17,291 nucleotides of DNA. It comes from CALRGE01 sp964365765. Its GTDB lineage: Bacteria; Patescibacteriota; Gracilibacteria; UBA1369; 2-02-FULL-48-14. The notes below the pieces were generated by a model. It was not told the DNA's origin, searched no databases, and saw nothing but the letters and a program-made list of their open reading frames with translations. Position numbers and translations under genes: made by a program. The stretch is taken from assembly GCA_964365765.1 (NCBI GenBank), contig CAYIRB010000015.1:1-17291 (forward strand), given 5' to 3'. This document shows positions 16,369-17,291 of this stretch, piece by piece; position 1 is the first letter of the stretch; each line of letters starts with the position of its first letter.

Positions 16369-17194
16369 TACAATCCCGCGAATGGCGAGGGTGAAGAAAA
16401 TTGTAAACGAAAATGAAATCGTAAAGAGTTTTGTGTTGGATGTGACCGTGGGGGCGCGCCCGGGACAATTTGTGAATATCTGGATTCCGCGAGTCGATGA
16501 AAAACCTTTTTCGGTGGCCTTTGACGACGGGAAGGAATTAACTATTGCGATTGCGGCCGTCGGCCCATTTTCGAAAAAGATGCATACTTTGAAGGTTGGA
16601 GATAAGGTGGGAATACGGGGACCCTTTGGAAGGGCGTTTAAAATAGAGGATAGGAAGCGCTACGCGTTTCTGGGTGGCGGATACGGTGCCGCACCTTTAT
16701 ATTTTCTCGCGAAGCTTGCCGAAAAAAGTAGGATCGATTTTATCGTCGGAGCACGAAGTAAAAATTTACTTTTATATATTGATCGAATAAAAAAACTGAA
16801 AAATGTGCAATTGCATATTGCGACGGACGATGGGAGCATCGGGCATAAAGGTTACAACACGGATATTCTGTGGAAAATTTTAGAGGAAGGAAAAACAGAC
16901 TGCGTCTGTACGGTCGGTCCGGAAATTATGATGTATAAAGCCGCAATGATGGCGAAGGAGAAAAAAATCGACGCGCAAATTTCAATGGAGCGTTACATGA
17001 AGTGCGGATTCGGAGTTTGCGGAAATTGCGTTGTCGACGGAAGCGGAGTGCCGACTTGCGTAAACGGGCCGGTAATGGATTTAGCTGAGGTGCTGAAATG
17101 TGAGGATTTTGGAAAGTATCATCGAAATAATTTAGGTAAAAAAATTAATTATCACGGTACCGCAGGTGCCGCTAACACCAAGAAAAATGAATAA
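16361..17194 (+). CDS. pyrK: Dihydroorotate dehydrogenase electron transfer subunit
   Basis: PyrK carries FAD and a [2Fe-2S] cluster and links PyrD to NAD+. The 277-residue protein has a ferredoxin-reductase layout. The FAD segment is RPGQFVNIWIPRVDEKPFS (33-51; Lys replaces the usual Arg in R-P-[FL]-S). A GGGYGAAPL nucleotide loop (105-113), a TVGPEIMM block and C-terminal cluster cysteines C215, C220, C223 and C233 (CGFGVCGNC...C) follow. It overlaps pyrD by 8 bp and pyrE by 8 bp, so the three are surely one transcript. Gene order pyrD-pyrK is the reverse of the Firmicutes pyrK-pyrD order. ATG 16382 (residue 8) is an alternative start. Confidence 0.95.
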   Translation: MLDTIPRMARVKKIVNENEIVKSFVLDVTVGARPGQFVNIWIPRVDEKPFSVAFDDGKELTIAIAAVGPFSKKMHTLKVGDKVGIRGPFGRAFKIEDRKRYAFLGGGYGAAPLYFLAKLAEKSRIDFIVGARSKNLLLYIDRIKKLKNVQLHIATDDGSIGHKGYNTDILWKILEEGKTDCVCTVGPEIMMYKAAMMAKEKKIDAQISMERYMKCGFGVCGNCVVDGSGVPTCVNGPVMDLAEVLKCEDFGKYHRNNLGKKINYHGTAGAANTKKNE

Positions 17195-17291
17195 TCATTC
17201 AAAAAAAGTTGCGAATTATCTACTAAAGGCGGGCGCGTTCAAAGTTTCTTTAGACCCTCTTTTTACGTGGACGAGCGGAATAAAGTCTCCG
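17187..17291 (+). CDS. pyrE: Orotate phosphoribosyltransferase, N-terminal fragment
   Basis: ATG 17187 opens a frame that stays open to the window end (35 codons). The peptide starts MNNHSKKVANYLLKAGAFKV and ends PLFTWTSGIKSP, which matches the PyrE N terminus, where the pattern L-x-x-G-A-x-x-L then P-F-x-W-x-S-G-I-K-S-P is characteristic. PyrE adds PRPP-derived ribose phosphate to orotate to form OMP. It overlaps pyrK by 8 bp (17187-17194). The PRPP loop lies beyond the window. Confidence 0.9.
   Translation, partial: MNNHSKKVANYLLKAGAFKVSLDPLFTWTSGIKSP

Overview
The window looks like a metagenome-assembled scaffold from a bacterium using the standard code. UGA is a genuine stop: several genes end in TGA inside overlaps of a few bases with the next start (for example ATGA at 10842-10845 and 11204-11207). 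The lineage is inferred, with low certainty, to be Patescibacteria (CPR) or a similar deep-branching group. The reasons are a cysteine-rich zinc-ribbon protein of a type I associate with those genomes, many unrecognised small proteins, and no clear Shine-Dalgarno sequence before any gene. Two surface proteins carry three S-layer homology (SLH) domains each, so the cell probably has an S-layer-like coat.

Left part, minus strand (1-9010): a very large secreted SLH protein, cut off at the window edge and interrupted by a 100-N gap, with two candidate promoters upstream; an unrecognised 188-residue protein; a fusion of a DEDDh exonuclease to a DinG-like helicase region whose ATPase motifs appear lost; a secreted SLH protein with two Ig-like modules and a type 1 copper cupredoxin; and carA. 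These genes are closely spaced and could be partly co-transcribed.

Middle, plus strand (9040-12994): carA is transcribed divergently from a small potassium-channel-like protein. A strong promoter overlapping the channel gene's stop then drives a pyrimidine operon: an unknown 70-residue protein, pyrB, an unknown 121-residue protein overlapping both neighbours by 4 bp, and pyrC. A membrane-anchored 168-residue protein with its own -10 element follows. Three plus-strand genes have a -10 hexamer exactly 7 nt before the start codon, which predicts leaderless mRNAs.

Right part: a minus-strand pair (TSUP-family permease and a 42-cysteine zinc-ribbon protein) separates this operon from a second plus-strand pyrimidine cluster, pyrD-pyrK-pyrE, with overlapping genes; pyrE runs off the end. 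Together the window encodes CarA, PyrB, PyrC, PyrD, PyrK and the start of PyrE, nearly the whole route from glutamine and bicarbonate to OMP. carB and pyrF are not present here. No tRNA, rRNA, CRISPR array, insertion sequence or convincing terminator was found.
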